DNA of 64,000 bases from Pristionchus mayeri (Eukaryota; Nematoda; Chromadorea; Rhabditida; Neodiplogasteridae), in NCBI GenBank assembly GCA_036245805.1, contig BTRK01000005.1:4712001-4776000 (forward strand), read 5' to 3'. This document shows, piece by piece, positions 1 through 9,573 of the stretch. The position numbers were made by a program, and so were the translations under genes. The notes under the pieces were generated by a model, which worked only from the letters and a program-made list of their open reading frames with translations, did not search any database and had not been told where the DNA came from. How positions within the stretch are numbered: the first letter of the stretch is position 1; each line of letters opens with the position of its first letter.

Positions 1-2120
1 GCGATTGACGACGGTTTTCCCTCCAGCATCCAGTGGTGGATATCACTAAAACAAACTGGTTAGTTGGGTTAGATGCTCGATATTGCAATGTAACATTGCT
101 CTTCCCTAGTTTTTTAGCTAAATACGGAGAGATAACATGTGTTGCAACGTCGTAATGTGACTAGCGAACTCTGCTGATTACAGGGGGAAATACATATGAT
201 GGCGGTCGCGTAAGAATCGAACAACGACCTGAAGGACCTGGCACATCGATTTTTCGAAAATTTGTGGAAAGGGTTCTCGAGGGTGCTGATCATCATGGTC
301 AACTTCATTTTGCACTAAATCGACCGGTTGAGCCAGGCTGCATGTAGGCTGCATGTACATTTCTTTTCATATCTCCGAAACCGATTGTGGTGTTACCTTC
401 AAATTTGTACAGAGGTACTAAAAGCTACCTGTGAGCCCGTCGAAGCAAAATTTACATATTTTAAAATATGCTAATTTTATGAAATTTTGGATCTCGAAAA
501 TAAGGCAAAAACTAACGACGTGAATAGTATGAGAAGATGCGTATTGTTCAGGGGATCATTTTTCGTACGCAGAATATGGGGTTTAATCTCGTCGTTTTTC
601 TGTTACGAATTAGTTTTTGTCCCATTTATCGCTTCTGCGCAGCGCTCTTTGCGCGAAGAGCGAGGAATGAGAATGAGTTTCACTCTCACTTCATTTCAAT
701 TATTGCCCGGAGTTTGAAAAATAGAAATGTGATTGAAAGTGAGAGCGAAACTCATTCTCATTCTTCGCTCTTCGCGCAAAGAGCGCGGCGCAGAGGTAAC
801 GAGAAAAACGACGAAATCAAACCCATACTCTGCATACGAAAAATGATCCCCTGAACAATACGCATCTTCTCATACTATTCACGTCGTTAGTTTTTGCCTT
901 ATATTCGAGATCCAAAATTTTTTAGAAAATTAGAATATTTAAAAACATGTAAATTTTGCTTCGACGGGCTCACAGGTAGCTTTTAGTACCTCTGTACAAA
1001 TTTGAAGGTAACACCACAATCGGTTTCGGAGATATGAAAAGAAATGTACATGCAGCCTACATGCAGCCGGGCTCAACCGGTCGAGTTGGTGCAAAATGAA
1101 GTTGACCATGATGATCAGCACCCTCGAGAACCCCTTTCCACAAATTTTCGAAAAATCGATGTGCCAGGCCTTGCTCGATTCTTAGGCGACCGCCGTCGTA
1201 TGCTTTACTGTCACAGATACGCCTGCCAAAATAGTTCTGTTATATAAATGTGGTTTGCCTTTTCCAGCGGGTTTCAGGCAAGCTATGATAAATGGGCGAT
1301 GTGCTTACTAACCTGAAACATATCCTAGGAGGCTTCAAAAAATTGTATTTCAATAAAAATAACTCTACTTACTATTCCCAAGCAACACGATGACCCCGAT
1401 GAATAAAATGGCCATAAATATCGCGAATTTCCGGATCGAAGATCACTCGTTCAAAGACTTTCCTTTCACTGGGAACTTTGAAAAATGTCTTGCAATAATA
1501 TATAAATAGTAAATTGAATTGCACCTGAAACAACTTTAGAAAAATAGAAAATCCGGTATTTTCGAAGTTACCGCTTCAAAGTGCACCGTTTTGAAGTCGA
1601 ATCTGCCTTTCACATCGCCCATGCGTATAAATAATTCGTGAAGCACAGTAACTGACGAATTATCGTGAAAATAACGCGCGACCTTCTATAAAAGTAACTT
1701 TTTTTCCCAATGCGCATTCATTTTTTTCAATAATCATACTAATAGTTTTGATGCGTTCATTTCGCAATATTCACAGCTCCCATGTGAACTATTTTGAATC
1801 GAAAACGTCTTCGCCGCACGCCAATTTCCAGTGTAGTGAAATCTGTTAACAAGTTCATACAGGACGATTGTATGTAAAAAGCCGAAGCAAACTTTATATC
1901 TTCGAAGAAAGTGATTGGCGATCGGACTACTGACTTATATCACTCACAAAAAAGGGCTACTCAACAAATTTTTCGTGTTACCTCTTGTTTAAATATTCTA
2001 GTGAATCAAATAACAAACGTCATCCGCTCGGGCCCGTTCGAGAGTGAATGTCCGGTCTTCCCTTACGCGAAGGCTTCGCGGATGTCGACGAATTGTTGTA
2101 TGAAGATGCTGAGAATCCAT
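1..2120 (-). pseudogene. F-box-like family gene E, partial, runs off left edge
   Basis: Recognised by exon-for-exon similarity to genes A, B and C. Exon 1 is 2019-2120: ATG, then a basic stretch with RRHPRSLRVREDRTFTLER, donor gtttgt, phase 0. An exon 4 homologue lies at 1761-1859 (motif HYTGNWRAAKTF, ending CEYCE) but is followed by 'at' instead of 'gt'. Exon 5 is 1572-1685 (38 codons, acceptor tttatag, donor gtaact). A fused exon 6/7 is 1373-1524 (acceptor gtttcag, donor gtaagt, phase 2). Exon 8 starts at 45 (acceptor gttttag, motif HHWMLEGKP) and leaves the window. I could not find the F-box exon 2 or exon 3 between 1860 and 2018. Intron 7 is occupied by a foldback element. Either the gene has lost its F-box or it is decaying; the lost donor after exon 4 favours decay. 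The family homology is clear, the status uncertain. Confidence 0.6.
193..1202. repeat. foldback (palindromic) element in intron of gene E
   Basis: The two halves are reverse complements around a centre near 697. For example the arm at 240-316 pairs with 1091-1167, and the inner arm at 537-790 pairs with its mirror at 720-900. Outer ends match as catatgatggcggtcgc on the left and its complement at 1187-1202. There is no transposase frame. It sits between exon 8 (1-45) and exon 6/7 (1373-1524) of gene E, so it behaves as an intronic insertion. Confidence 0.85.
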
Positions 2121-2506
2121 CGTATACTAGTTGATCGAATTTGTAGTCGTCACGATTCAACTATCAATAGAAAATTGCAAGGCGCAGTTTTTCATGCAAA
2201 ATTCGAAAATATTCGAAAATGCGACCTTGTTGGAGAATTACGAATGCATTCCGTAAAAAAGCAGCTGACATGAAGGTAATGAATGTTTATCGTATCCAGT
2301 GACTATATGTACACCCAATAGCGTTCCTAAAAGCAATGCGAGATATGGAAGCATATTTGAAAGAGATGTGACGCAAATGTTCAAAATGAAGCAAATATTG
2401 TATGTTTTAATTTTTTTTAAAGCATTCGTCAATATGTACTATTGTAAAGATATTTTTTGCGAACGACACACAAATAAAAATAAAATAAAACGAATATGTT
2501 TGTAAA
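2121..2506. other. intergenic spacer between gene E and gene A
   Basis: AT-rich interval between the 5' exon of gene E and the 3' end of gene A, both on the minus strand. Short open frames here lack splice or codon support. It should contain the promoter or trans-splice region of gene E; no clear TATA box was seen. Confidence 0.5.
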
Positions 2507-4078
2507 TCATTCATGGAAAGTGATTGCAACAGCGAAAGTACTAAGTTGATTGCGCCTAGCTAGAGCTGTGTAGGCGGATTCCGGATCAATATCCTGATCC
2601 TTGATAGTGAAGATGTCATGATTATCTCGTCGAATGACGAACGAGTTGTCTTCAATGTTGCGATAGGACTGAACAAAAACGCATTTCGAGCACCAAAATG
2701 TGGGGCCAATGAGCGTTGCACATACGGTCATTCCGATTTCGAGCCCTTCTTGAACAACGAAACCATCATATCTGTTGAGTAGCACTTTCCATTCCCCTGT
2801 TCGATTTAGCGTCTGGCGTTTCTGAGCAACAATGTTATGTTTTTCAAAACAAATGTTGACGAGCAATAATCGCCTCCATGAATGAATTTGAGTTGAAGAC
2901 CAAATAGTCAACGTGAAGATTTACGAAATGGTAGTAGCAAGTTAATTGGTCATTAATGTGCCGATCCACCTGAATCGAAAAATATTAAAAATGGTACGTG
3001 GATGGCATTTTCAACACTAACGTTGCAGCCTTGTTACCTGGTAGCTATTCTTCAAAGGTGTAATAAGCATCGAGGAAAATTTTACAAACGTCCCATATTT
3101 CACCAACAACGATTTTGGGTTAAACGAGTGCAGGTCGGAGGACGTAAGCTCAAATTCCAAAGATTTGCCACTGACGATCCAGTCAAGGACACTGAATGAG
3201 TAAAAGTATGCATTCAATTCCACCAGTGAGGCTTAAGCCTAAGCCTAACCTAAATTTTATGGAAAATTGTCTCAGTCATTTCCTAGCCATGGAGCCTCCT
3301 TTGAACGACTACTACTTTGAAGGATATTTTTATCAATTGTGACATTTGTGAAGCGCACTTTCCCGCTGGGCACAACAAACAACTGTTTGCAAAAGCTAAA
3401 AAATCGCTGACTGAATCGAACCTGCAGTGTAAATCATTATTATCGACTCTAGCGCGACGTCTTTAGTGCACTTACGGATGCAAATGTGACCCTTTTGAAG
3501 TCATATCGATTCCGCACATTTATTGTTTTCATGAAGAGAGTTTGTAGAAGCCTAACGGGCACTTCATCTCGAATCTCATGCTTGATACTTAGTGCTTTTC
3601 GTTGAAATATTTCTTTATCGCACTTGAGTTGTGCAATGGAAATTCTTTCAGCTGCGTCGCAGAATCGGCACTTTCCGTGCGCACTATTGTCTGGCGTAAT
3701 AGCGTCTCACTCCAGGTATCGTTGTAGGAAATGCAAAGTGTATACTCATCCTCGCTGATCTGAAAATGTATGTTTGATTCGAGAACACTTTCGAAAAAAA
3801 ACCTTCGAAATGGATAATTCGTCGCATGTTCCTTTTCTCGTTATGGGTCTCGAGAAAACGGTGGTATAATTCATTTTCTGACCCACAGAGGACAGCATGT
3901 CGAGATGTACACTGAAATTGCAATGATCTAGCGGGAAAGTTTCGAAGTTTTTTCAGGAAAGTTTTTTCACAGATTAATATCTGAGATGCACACTAGAATA
4001 GCTAATATTATTATACTAGGGAAACAAACGAATATATTAAGGTGCATCCCCTGTAATATATTTGCTAAAACACAAATA

Positions 4079-5302
4079 TTAGGGTGTCCGGAAAGTTCGT
4101 TCATATTTTGTTTTTATTTTTTATTCAATACTTTACAATTCTCAGTGATCAATGTATGCTCCCATGTTTCCCCTCTCTTCCTTCCAGCGATCGGGCAGAG
4201 TAGCGATTCCTCTCTCCCAGAAATCAGGAGTCCTCGAGATCATCCATTCCACGAAAGCCCTCAACTTGATCTCGATTTTTGAACTTCTTCCCCTTGCAGA
4301 AGTCAGAGAGAGAGCGGAAACAGTGGAAGTCACAAGGAGAGAGGTCCGGAGAATACGGTGGGTGAGGAATCCTCTCGATATCCAGCTCGTCCATTTTCTT
4401 CTGAGTCAATTTCGCGCGATGAGGGCGAGCATTGTCCATCGAAAGAAGGATTTTGCCCTCGCTCACGAGACTGGGAGGGGTTCTATGGGCGACTTCTTCC
4501 AGTTGATTGGAGAATAGGTCGGCAGTGATGTTGGTGCCAGGGGACAGGATCTCCCAGTAGATCGGACCGAGCACGGAGAAGTAAAAGCAGAGGAGTTCCT
4601 TCTTTCCATGCTCTTCCTTCTTCGGGACTGGCTTGGGCTTCTTATCCGCATCGACCCACTGTAGTTTCCTCTCAGGGTTATCGTAGGCGATCCACTTCTC
4701 ATCTGCGGCGACAATTGAATTAACCCATCCAAGATTTGATCTGCGATGGAGCAATTCATGACAGATCTCGACACGGTTTTTCAGTTGTGCCGGAGGGAAC
4801 CACTTGTGGGAGCTTGGGCTTCTTTCCCACTCGATGAAGGATATCGGACACCGTCGATTTAGGAGTGCCAGTCTCTCTCTTCAAATCGCGCACACTGGCT
4901 TTGGGCTTCCTCTTCAGAATGCTGAGGACAAGAGACTGATCGAGGGTCGGAGGGCGTCCAGAACGGGGATGATCTTCGAGACTATAGTCTCCGTTCTTGA
5001 AGCGAGAGAACCACTTCTGGCAGAAAAGAAGGGAGGGGGCATCGTCACCTTCAGAATGGGCAAGGGCTGAATGGGCATGCCTCACCGACTGGCCAAGGCG
5101 GTGATAATGTAGCAAGACTGCGCGGAGGTAAAGGTGAGTCTCCATCACGAAAATCGATGTAGAAGCTAAGCGATTCAATCCTCTCACCACTTAGCGTCAG
5201 GATGATGCAATACTTTGTTGACAAATAACATTGCGTGATTGCGAAATTCGATCACAAACTGAGTTTTTACAAAGGCATGAACGAACTTTCCCGACACCCT
5301 AA
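4079..5302 (-). mobile_element. mariner element 1, degenerate, TA target site
   Basis: Terminal inverted repeats begin ttagggtgtccggaaag on the left and match the complement at the right end (25 of the outer 26 positions). TA dinucleotides at 4077-4078 and 5303-5304 are the target-site duplication. Length is 1224 bp, normal for mariner. It lies inside intron 2 of pseudogene A and belongs to the same family as the element at 38202-39443. Confidence 0.95.
4142..5190 (-). pseudogene. mariner transposase, two frameshifts
   Basis: D,D34D-type mariner transposase remnant. The N-terminal half (4756-5190) holds the helix-turn-helix region (motif WFSRFKNGDYSLEDHPRSGR). The central and C-terminal part (about 4224-4754) has the catalytic signatures DEKWIAYDN, MDNARPHRA and YSPDLSPCDFH. 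Compared with the intact copy at 38266-39294 there is an 11-nt deletion near 4785 that shifts frame, and a 2-nt deletion near 4262 that throws the last 40 or so residues (4142-4262) into another frame. It cannot encode an active enzyme as read. Confidence 0.92.
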
Positions 5303-5698
5303 TAGTATCATATGAAAAGAACTGTGAATCATCTAACTACAAGCGACATATCCTTGACGTAATTAATTTGTGTTCGTGAAAATTGATTGATCACGTACTT
5401 GTCAAGCCAGCCAAAGATGGCAATATAGCAGTCGTACGGAAGAGTAGAGAGTGAATCCTAAATGTGAATGGTTTAATCGCAAAGGTACACTGGATCACCA
5501 CAACACATTAGCACTCTCGCAGCGGCAAGAATTGCGAATATAATAATATTCATATTAAGATATTCCTATAAGAAAAACATAACATAAAATACATACATTA
5601 TCAGCCAATATGGGTTCGAGAGAGAATCGTTGTCCCTCTCTTCTGCTTGCACTTGATTCGATTCGTCGAACTTTGGCAGGCGGGAAGCGAGTATCCAT

Positions 5699-6278
5699 CT
5701 AATCGAGTGATAAATGGCGAAATTGTTAGTGATTAAAATTCGTGGCAATTAGGGAACAACTATTTGACAGAGAAATAGCGAAAGGAGATGGAAAATTTGT
5801 AAATTTTCTTCATGCAAGAACCACATGCTTTTTTCTGGATTACATAAATATATTTTCGAAATTATTCGGAATTGTGAAGAACACAGTCGTGGGAATAGTG
5901 CATCGACTAATGACTTTCCTTTCAGTTTAAAAAAACACATTAAAATGCAGCAAATGATAAATATATCACCGCAATATTCATCAAATTAATGAATAATTGT
6001 GCAAAATATTGAAAGAAAAATTTGTAAAAATGCGTGGCCAATAAATCGGCGCCAAAATGTTCTTCAATACAAGAACCACATTTTTTTCTGGCATACAGTA
6101 ATCACTTTTCGAAAATATTCGAATTTTTGAATTTTTATAGCAAGTAATCGCAAAATGAGTGGATCAAAGCGATCGATTTTTTTATTATCACGAAATGTAA
6201 GTGAAACAGCACGAATGCGTTAAAAATTAATTAATAATTACTAGAATACTTAATAACAATAATAATTAATTCAATATT
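5699..6278. other. upstream region of gene A with an internal direct repeat
   Basis: Holds two related blocks in direct orientation, about 5790-5875 and 6020-6135, sharing caagaaccacat and ttttttctgg followed by ttttcgaaa. No coding frame is supported. The duplication may be part of the event that produced fragment D beside gene A. Confidence 0.45.
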
Positions 6279-6720
6279 TCATTCACCGAAAGTAACTTCA
6301 ACAGCGAATGCTCTGGGATACGCGCCACTAAAGAAGCCCCTGTACGCACATCTCGGGTCAATTTCCTGGTTCATGATCGTACAAATTAAACGATTGCTAA
6401 AGCGAATGGTGAACGAGTTGTCATCGATGTTGCGGACAAAACATGAAAATGATTTTAAAAAATACAGAAAAAGCCCAATAAAAACCAAATGAGTTGAACA
6501 TACACTCATTCCAGTTTCGAATCCTTTATCACTAAGAAACCCGTCTGCTGGTGATTAGAACTTTCCATTCTCCATATTACTTCCTAAACACAAATGAATG
6601 TGTGTTGTTTGATAAAAAATATTTACGATGTTTGACTCAATAAATGAATCGGCTTCTAAAACCAAGTATTCGAGGTTACGATTTACGAAATGAACGTAGT
6701 CCGTTAAAAGTTTCATATGT
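6279..6720 (-). pseudogene. F-box-like family 3' fragment D (exons 9-11 only)
   Basis: The 3' coding block (about 6279-6438) reads NIDDNSFTIRFSNRLICTI and ends VEVTFGE then a stop, matching the last exon of genes A, B and C. Upstream, about 6500-6590 resembles exon 10 (YGEWKVLI) but needs frame changes, and about 6640-6705 resembles exon 9 (YVHFVNRNLEYLVLEADSF). The acceptor expected before the last exon is missing. Exons 1-8 were not found to the right. This looks like a duplicated 3' end, closest to gene A. Confidence 0.65.
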
Positions 6721-7517
6721 GACGTTTCACATTAATGCGGTTTAGCCGAATCATTCCCGACACAAATTATACAGATATTTACCTGGTAAATTACAATCGA
6801 TCGAGCTTATAATAACAGACTATATTTCATGTCTAACTACATTAGAGTGTTCTTTAAGTATCGATAAAGTGCGAACCGATAATACTCTGGATGCTGCATT
6901 TAGTGTACTGTTATTCTAGCATTCGGTGAAACTAGTTAACGAATTAATTATTTATTGGAATTGCATATCATAGCGTTGACGCTTGCTCGAAAGAAAGCAT
7001 TAATTCGTTCCGAAACAGACCGATGTAGTGGCTGCGTGTACAACTTCCTTAATTGGATCACAATTTTCAAATTCAATACAGTTTTCAATTTGCCTTAATC
7101 AGGAAGTTGCCCTGAGGCGTCTGACGTTCCCAATCCGCCTCGTTCTTGCACGATATCTTTCCTCCTTGCGCGAAAGGAATCACGAGCCCATCGGCCCGAT
7201 GCAATTTCGATAATTTAACTTATCTACGGAGGAGTATGCGTGGCTGTCTGGAGGGAGGTTATATATATAGAGAGAGAAAGAAAGCATTCGTTCCATACTG
7301 GCGTCCCGAATTTCGAACTCTAGCCAATCGGCAGATATCGTACCTTTACGTACATATACAAGGCGGGATAGCTGCACGAGGCCCCATCAGCGTTGATGTT
7401 CGCTGGGAAGTGTTTGACCATTAATCATGTCCAGGAATGTCTGCTTTGACATAGCGGTGAGTGGATTAGGACGCTCTGGCAGAGACTGATCGAGGTTGGC
7501 GATGATCGCAAAATCCG
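6721..7517. other. no gene recognised
   Basis: AT-rich DNA with a short AG-rich stretch (7262-7286). Open frames at 7028-7424 overlap on both strands, lack splice signals and resemble nothing known to me. Treated as non-coding. Confidence 0.4.
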
Positions 7518-7702
7518 GAACTAGGTCGGACGATCATCGTCGGATGACCACCTACTGGATGATAACCAGAAATGAACCCTTCTGTAGAACTTTCACAGTA
7601 GGTTCCCGAAGTGTCAAAAATGAAAGTTCTACAGAAGGGTCCATTTGTTGGTTATCATCCAGTAGATCAGTAGACCCGACGGTGATCATCCGGCCTAGTG
7701 CC
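7518..7702. mobile_element. 185-bp inverted-repeat MITE with 9-bp direct repeats
   Basis: Almost the whole element is a hairpin: the 7549-7604 arm pairs with 7618-7667, and outer arms share actagg(t/c)cgga(c/t)gatca. CAAAATCCG occurs directly on both sides (7509-7517 and 7703-7711), a 9-bp target-site duplication of the kind made by Mutator-like elements. A half copy of the same family lies at 36868-36965. No coding capacity. Confidence 0.75.
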
Positions 7703-8910
7703 CAAAATCCGCTTAACGCTCTTGAATAATGCCAAAATATACTACAACTAAGATCAGTGACGTCATGAGCTCACTTTTAGGCGGTGGTTTCGGCGTATGG
7801 GGAGCACAGTCAGAAGCAGCAGCGACGGAGGATGAGGAGAGCAAGACGAGTCATCGTTTTAGGGAGCGTTGACGTAATGCGATATGAATGGATGGATAAA
7901 GGTGGTCACGATGGCGGAGGGACAAATGCAAATGATGAGGAAGATGTGGAAGAGGAGGAAGGACGGACAGTGGGTGCATTAAGCAAACATATCTCTTTAT
8001 ACTAGCCAGCGGAATTTGAGAACCATCCGTCACTTTCGATTTTCTTTACTGTGCTGCCCTTCCTAGAAAAGCCGTCCGTCACTCTCATCTTTGCATTCTC
8101 TATCGCTTTATCTAACATATGGCCGCCCTCCCTTTCAAGCTCGTTTCAAGGCGCGAAGGGATTGTAGATCCTTTTCTCGCCCCTGTATCACCCCCCCCCC
8201 CTTGGGAAGAGGAGGAGAAGGGAGCATGCAGAGATCTAGCGCCGGTTATCTCGGCGGCGGTCACTCTCTGCCCCCTCACCTCAGTGATGAGGTCAGGGGG
8301 GGGGGGGGCAGAGAGTGGGAAAAGGGAGAGGAAGAGCGATCTCCAAATTTCGAGTGCACGTTCGGTTCAGCACTATAGTTCGTACGTTGGCTAATGGTAT
8401 CTTCGTCTCCTACACCGAATGAAGAGACGAGTAAACGAATTTCGATCTTCATGGGACAACCAATCAGATGCAAGTTCATTTTGTTCACTCCATTTTCAGT
8501 TAGCATTTCAGTGGCCACCCTCCCTTTCAAGCTCGTTCCAAGGCGCGAAGGGATTGTAGATCCCTTTCTCGCGCTAAAATCTTTCTCGCGACTTGGGTAG
8601 AGAAAGAAAGAGAGCGCGCGGGAAAACGTATCAGCGTTCAGGCCCCTCAAAAGTTCGCGAAATTTTATCGCGGATTTCTGACAGACCGAATTTGTGACCT
8701 GTACCATCCAAAAGCTTTGATAATTCTCATCTCGTTTATTTTCGATTTTCGCCAGCATGAGATGACGATAGGGAAAGTGAGAGTGAGACGGCGGTGGTAA
8801 GAGCCTTATCACGCCTCTCAGTACAGACGGGGCAACTCAGGCAACTCAGGTGCATCGGTAAAATATAAATATTATATATTATATTTTACCGATTGATGGA
8901 TTGATGATTG
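7703..8910. other. GA-rich, low-complexity region with a direct repeat
   Basis: No gene supported. A block at about 8121-8180 recurs directly at about 8511-8572 (core ccctccctttcaagctcgtt, then aaggcgcgaagggattgtag). A small GC-rich hairpin with a poly-G run lies at 8255-8320. At 8854-8900 is an AT-rich palindrome around cggtaaaatata, followed by a ttgatgga microsatellite that abuts the SINE. The acidic and arginine-rich frame at 7784-8005 is simple GA-rich sequence. Confidence 0.5.
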
Positions 8911-9168
8911 ATGGCGTGGTGGCGCAGTGGCGTGAGGCGCCACTCGCTATACAAGGGACTTGAGTTCAATCACCCGCCGAGGCAGACCAAGCCCTCCATC
9001 CACCCGGGGTCGGTTAATTGGTAGTGACCCCGGTCGCGAAATGTATCGTTCCCTAGAAGCACCTTGGACAGCAGGGATACGTAGTCCAAACATTAGTCGG
9101 CCTCACCACACTACACCACCAATCGTAATCGTCTCATTACGACTGTGAAATCGCTTGAAGTGACTGCA
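8911..9168 (+). mobile_element. tRNA-derived SINE, copy 1
   Basis: The 5' end carries a pol III A box (TGGCGCAGTGG, 8920-8930) and a B box-like AGTTCAATCAC (8963-8973) with tRNA-like spacing. A tRNA-unrelated body of about 190 bp follows, then an A-rich tail at 9167-9177. Two further copies at 20230-20507 and 21302-21575 are similar over the full length, which defines a repeat family. B box divergence suggests this is an older copy. Confidence 0.8.
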
Positions 9169-9177
9169 AAAAAAAAT

Positions 9178-9573
9178 ATTTGTATTTCTACGGTTTTTTT
9201 TAATAGCTGATGACTTTATATTTATTCAACGAACCTGAAATCTATCCGAAAATTCAGCACACATTTCCCAATAAGAAAGTAAAACCCTAATCTAGGTACA
9301 CTGTTCCGTTGCACACACCTCCCTTTTTCTAAATGGTATTGGTAATCACATTGACATACGGACAATGTGCTAAAACTAAACATTGTGCGAACTGAAGGCA
9401 TAATTTTTTCTCGGTGCAGTTAGAACGGTGATCAGCCATGTTTGGAATGAATTGCAATTATCGGTAGTGAGGTCATACAACGAATATACAAACATGATCT
9501 TATTAAATTCAATATCATCGTAGAGATTCAATTGACAATTGGTTTATCTTAAGAAGATTATGTTTTAACACGT
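9178..9573. other. 3' flank of gene B, no gene seen
   Basis: AT-rich. Nothing coding or repetitive recognised. It would contain the 3'UTR and polyadenylation region of gene B on the minus strand. Confidence 0.4.

Larger units (their letters stand above)
2507..5698 (-). pseudogene. F-box-like family gene A, split by mariner, decayed splice sites
   Basis: Exon 1 is 5597-5698 (ATG directly after a TAG acceptor, 34 codons, motif AKVRRIES). Exon 2 is 5399-5457, the F-box core with LPYDCYIAIFGWLD. Exon 3 is 3803-3911 (LDMLSSVGQKMN). Exon 4 is 3656-3759, exon 5 3476-3589, exon 6/7 3276-3421, exon 8 3038-3191 (LDWIVSGKSLEFELTSSDL), exon 9 2865-2969, exon 10 2726-2821 (RTGEWKVLL) and exon 11 2507-2668, ending VAITFHE then TGA. 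F-box proteins normally link substrates to SCF ubiquitin ligases through Skp1; that role here is inferred from the motif only. Damage: exon 4 is 104 nt instead of 108 (frameshift near 3700), exon 5 has no AG acceptor, exon 6/7 has 'ct' in place of a 'gt' donor, and exon 9 has 'gc' followed by non-consensus. A mariner lies in intron 2. Most likely a pseudogene; some faults could be sequencing errors. Confidence 0.72.

Noticed and set aside
487..854. Two open frames inside the first foldback
   Set aside because: They run across the palindrome arms and centre and have no family support.
1911..2273. 120-aa plus-strand frame
   Set aside because: Antisense to exon 1 of gene E, which has the paralogue-supported frame.
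7784..8005. Acidic/arginine-rich 73-aa frame
   Set aside because: Encoded by simple GA-rich sequence with equal openness on the other strand.
8165..8330. Poly-C and poly-G runs as regulatory or quadruplex signal
   Set aside because: Simple homopolymers next to a small hairpin; no gene context to support a role.
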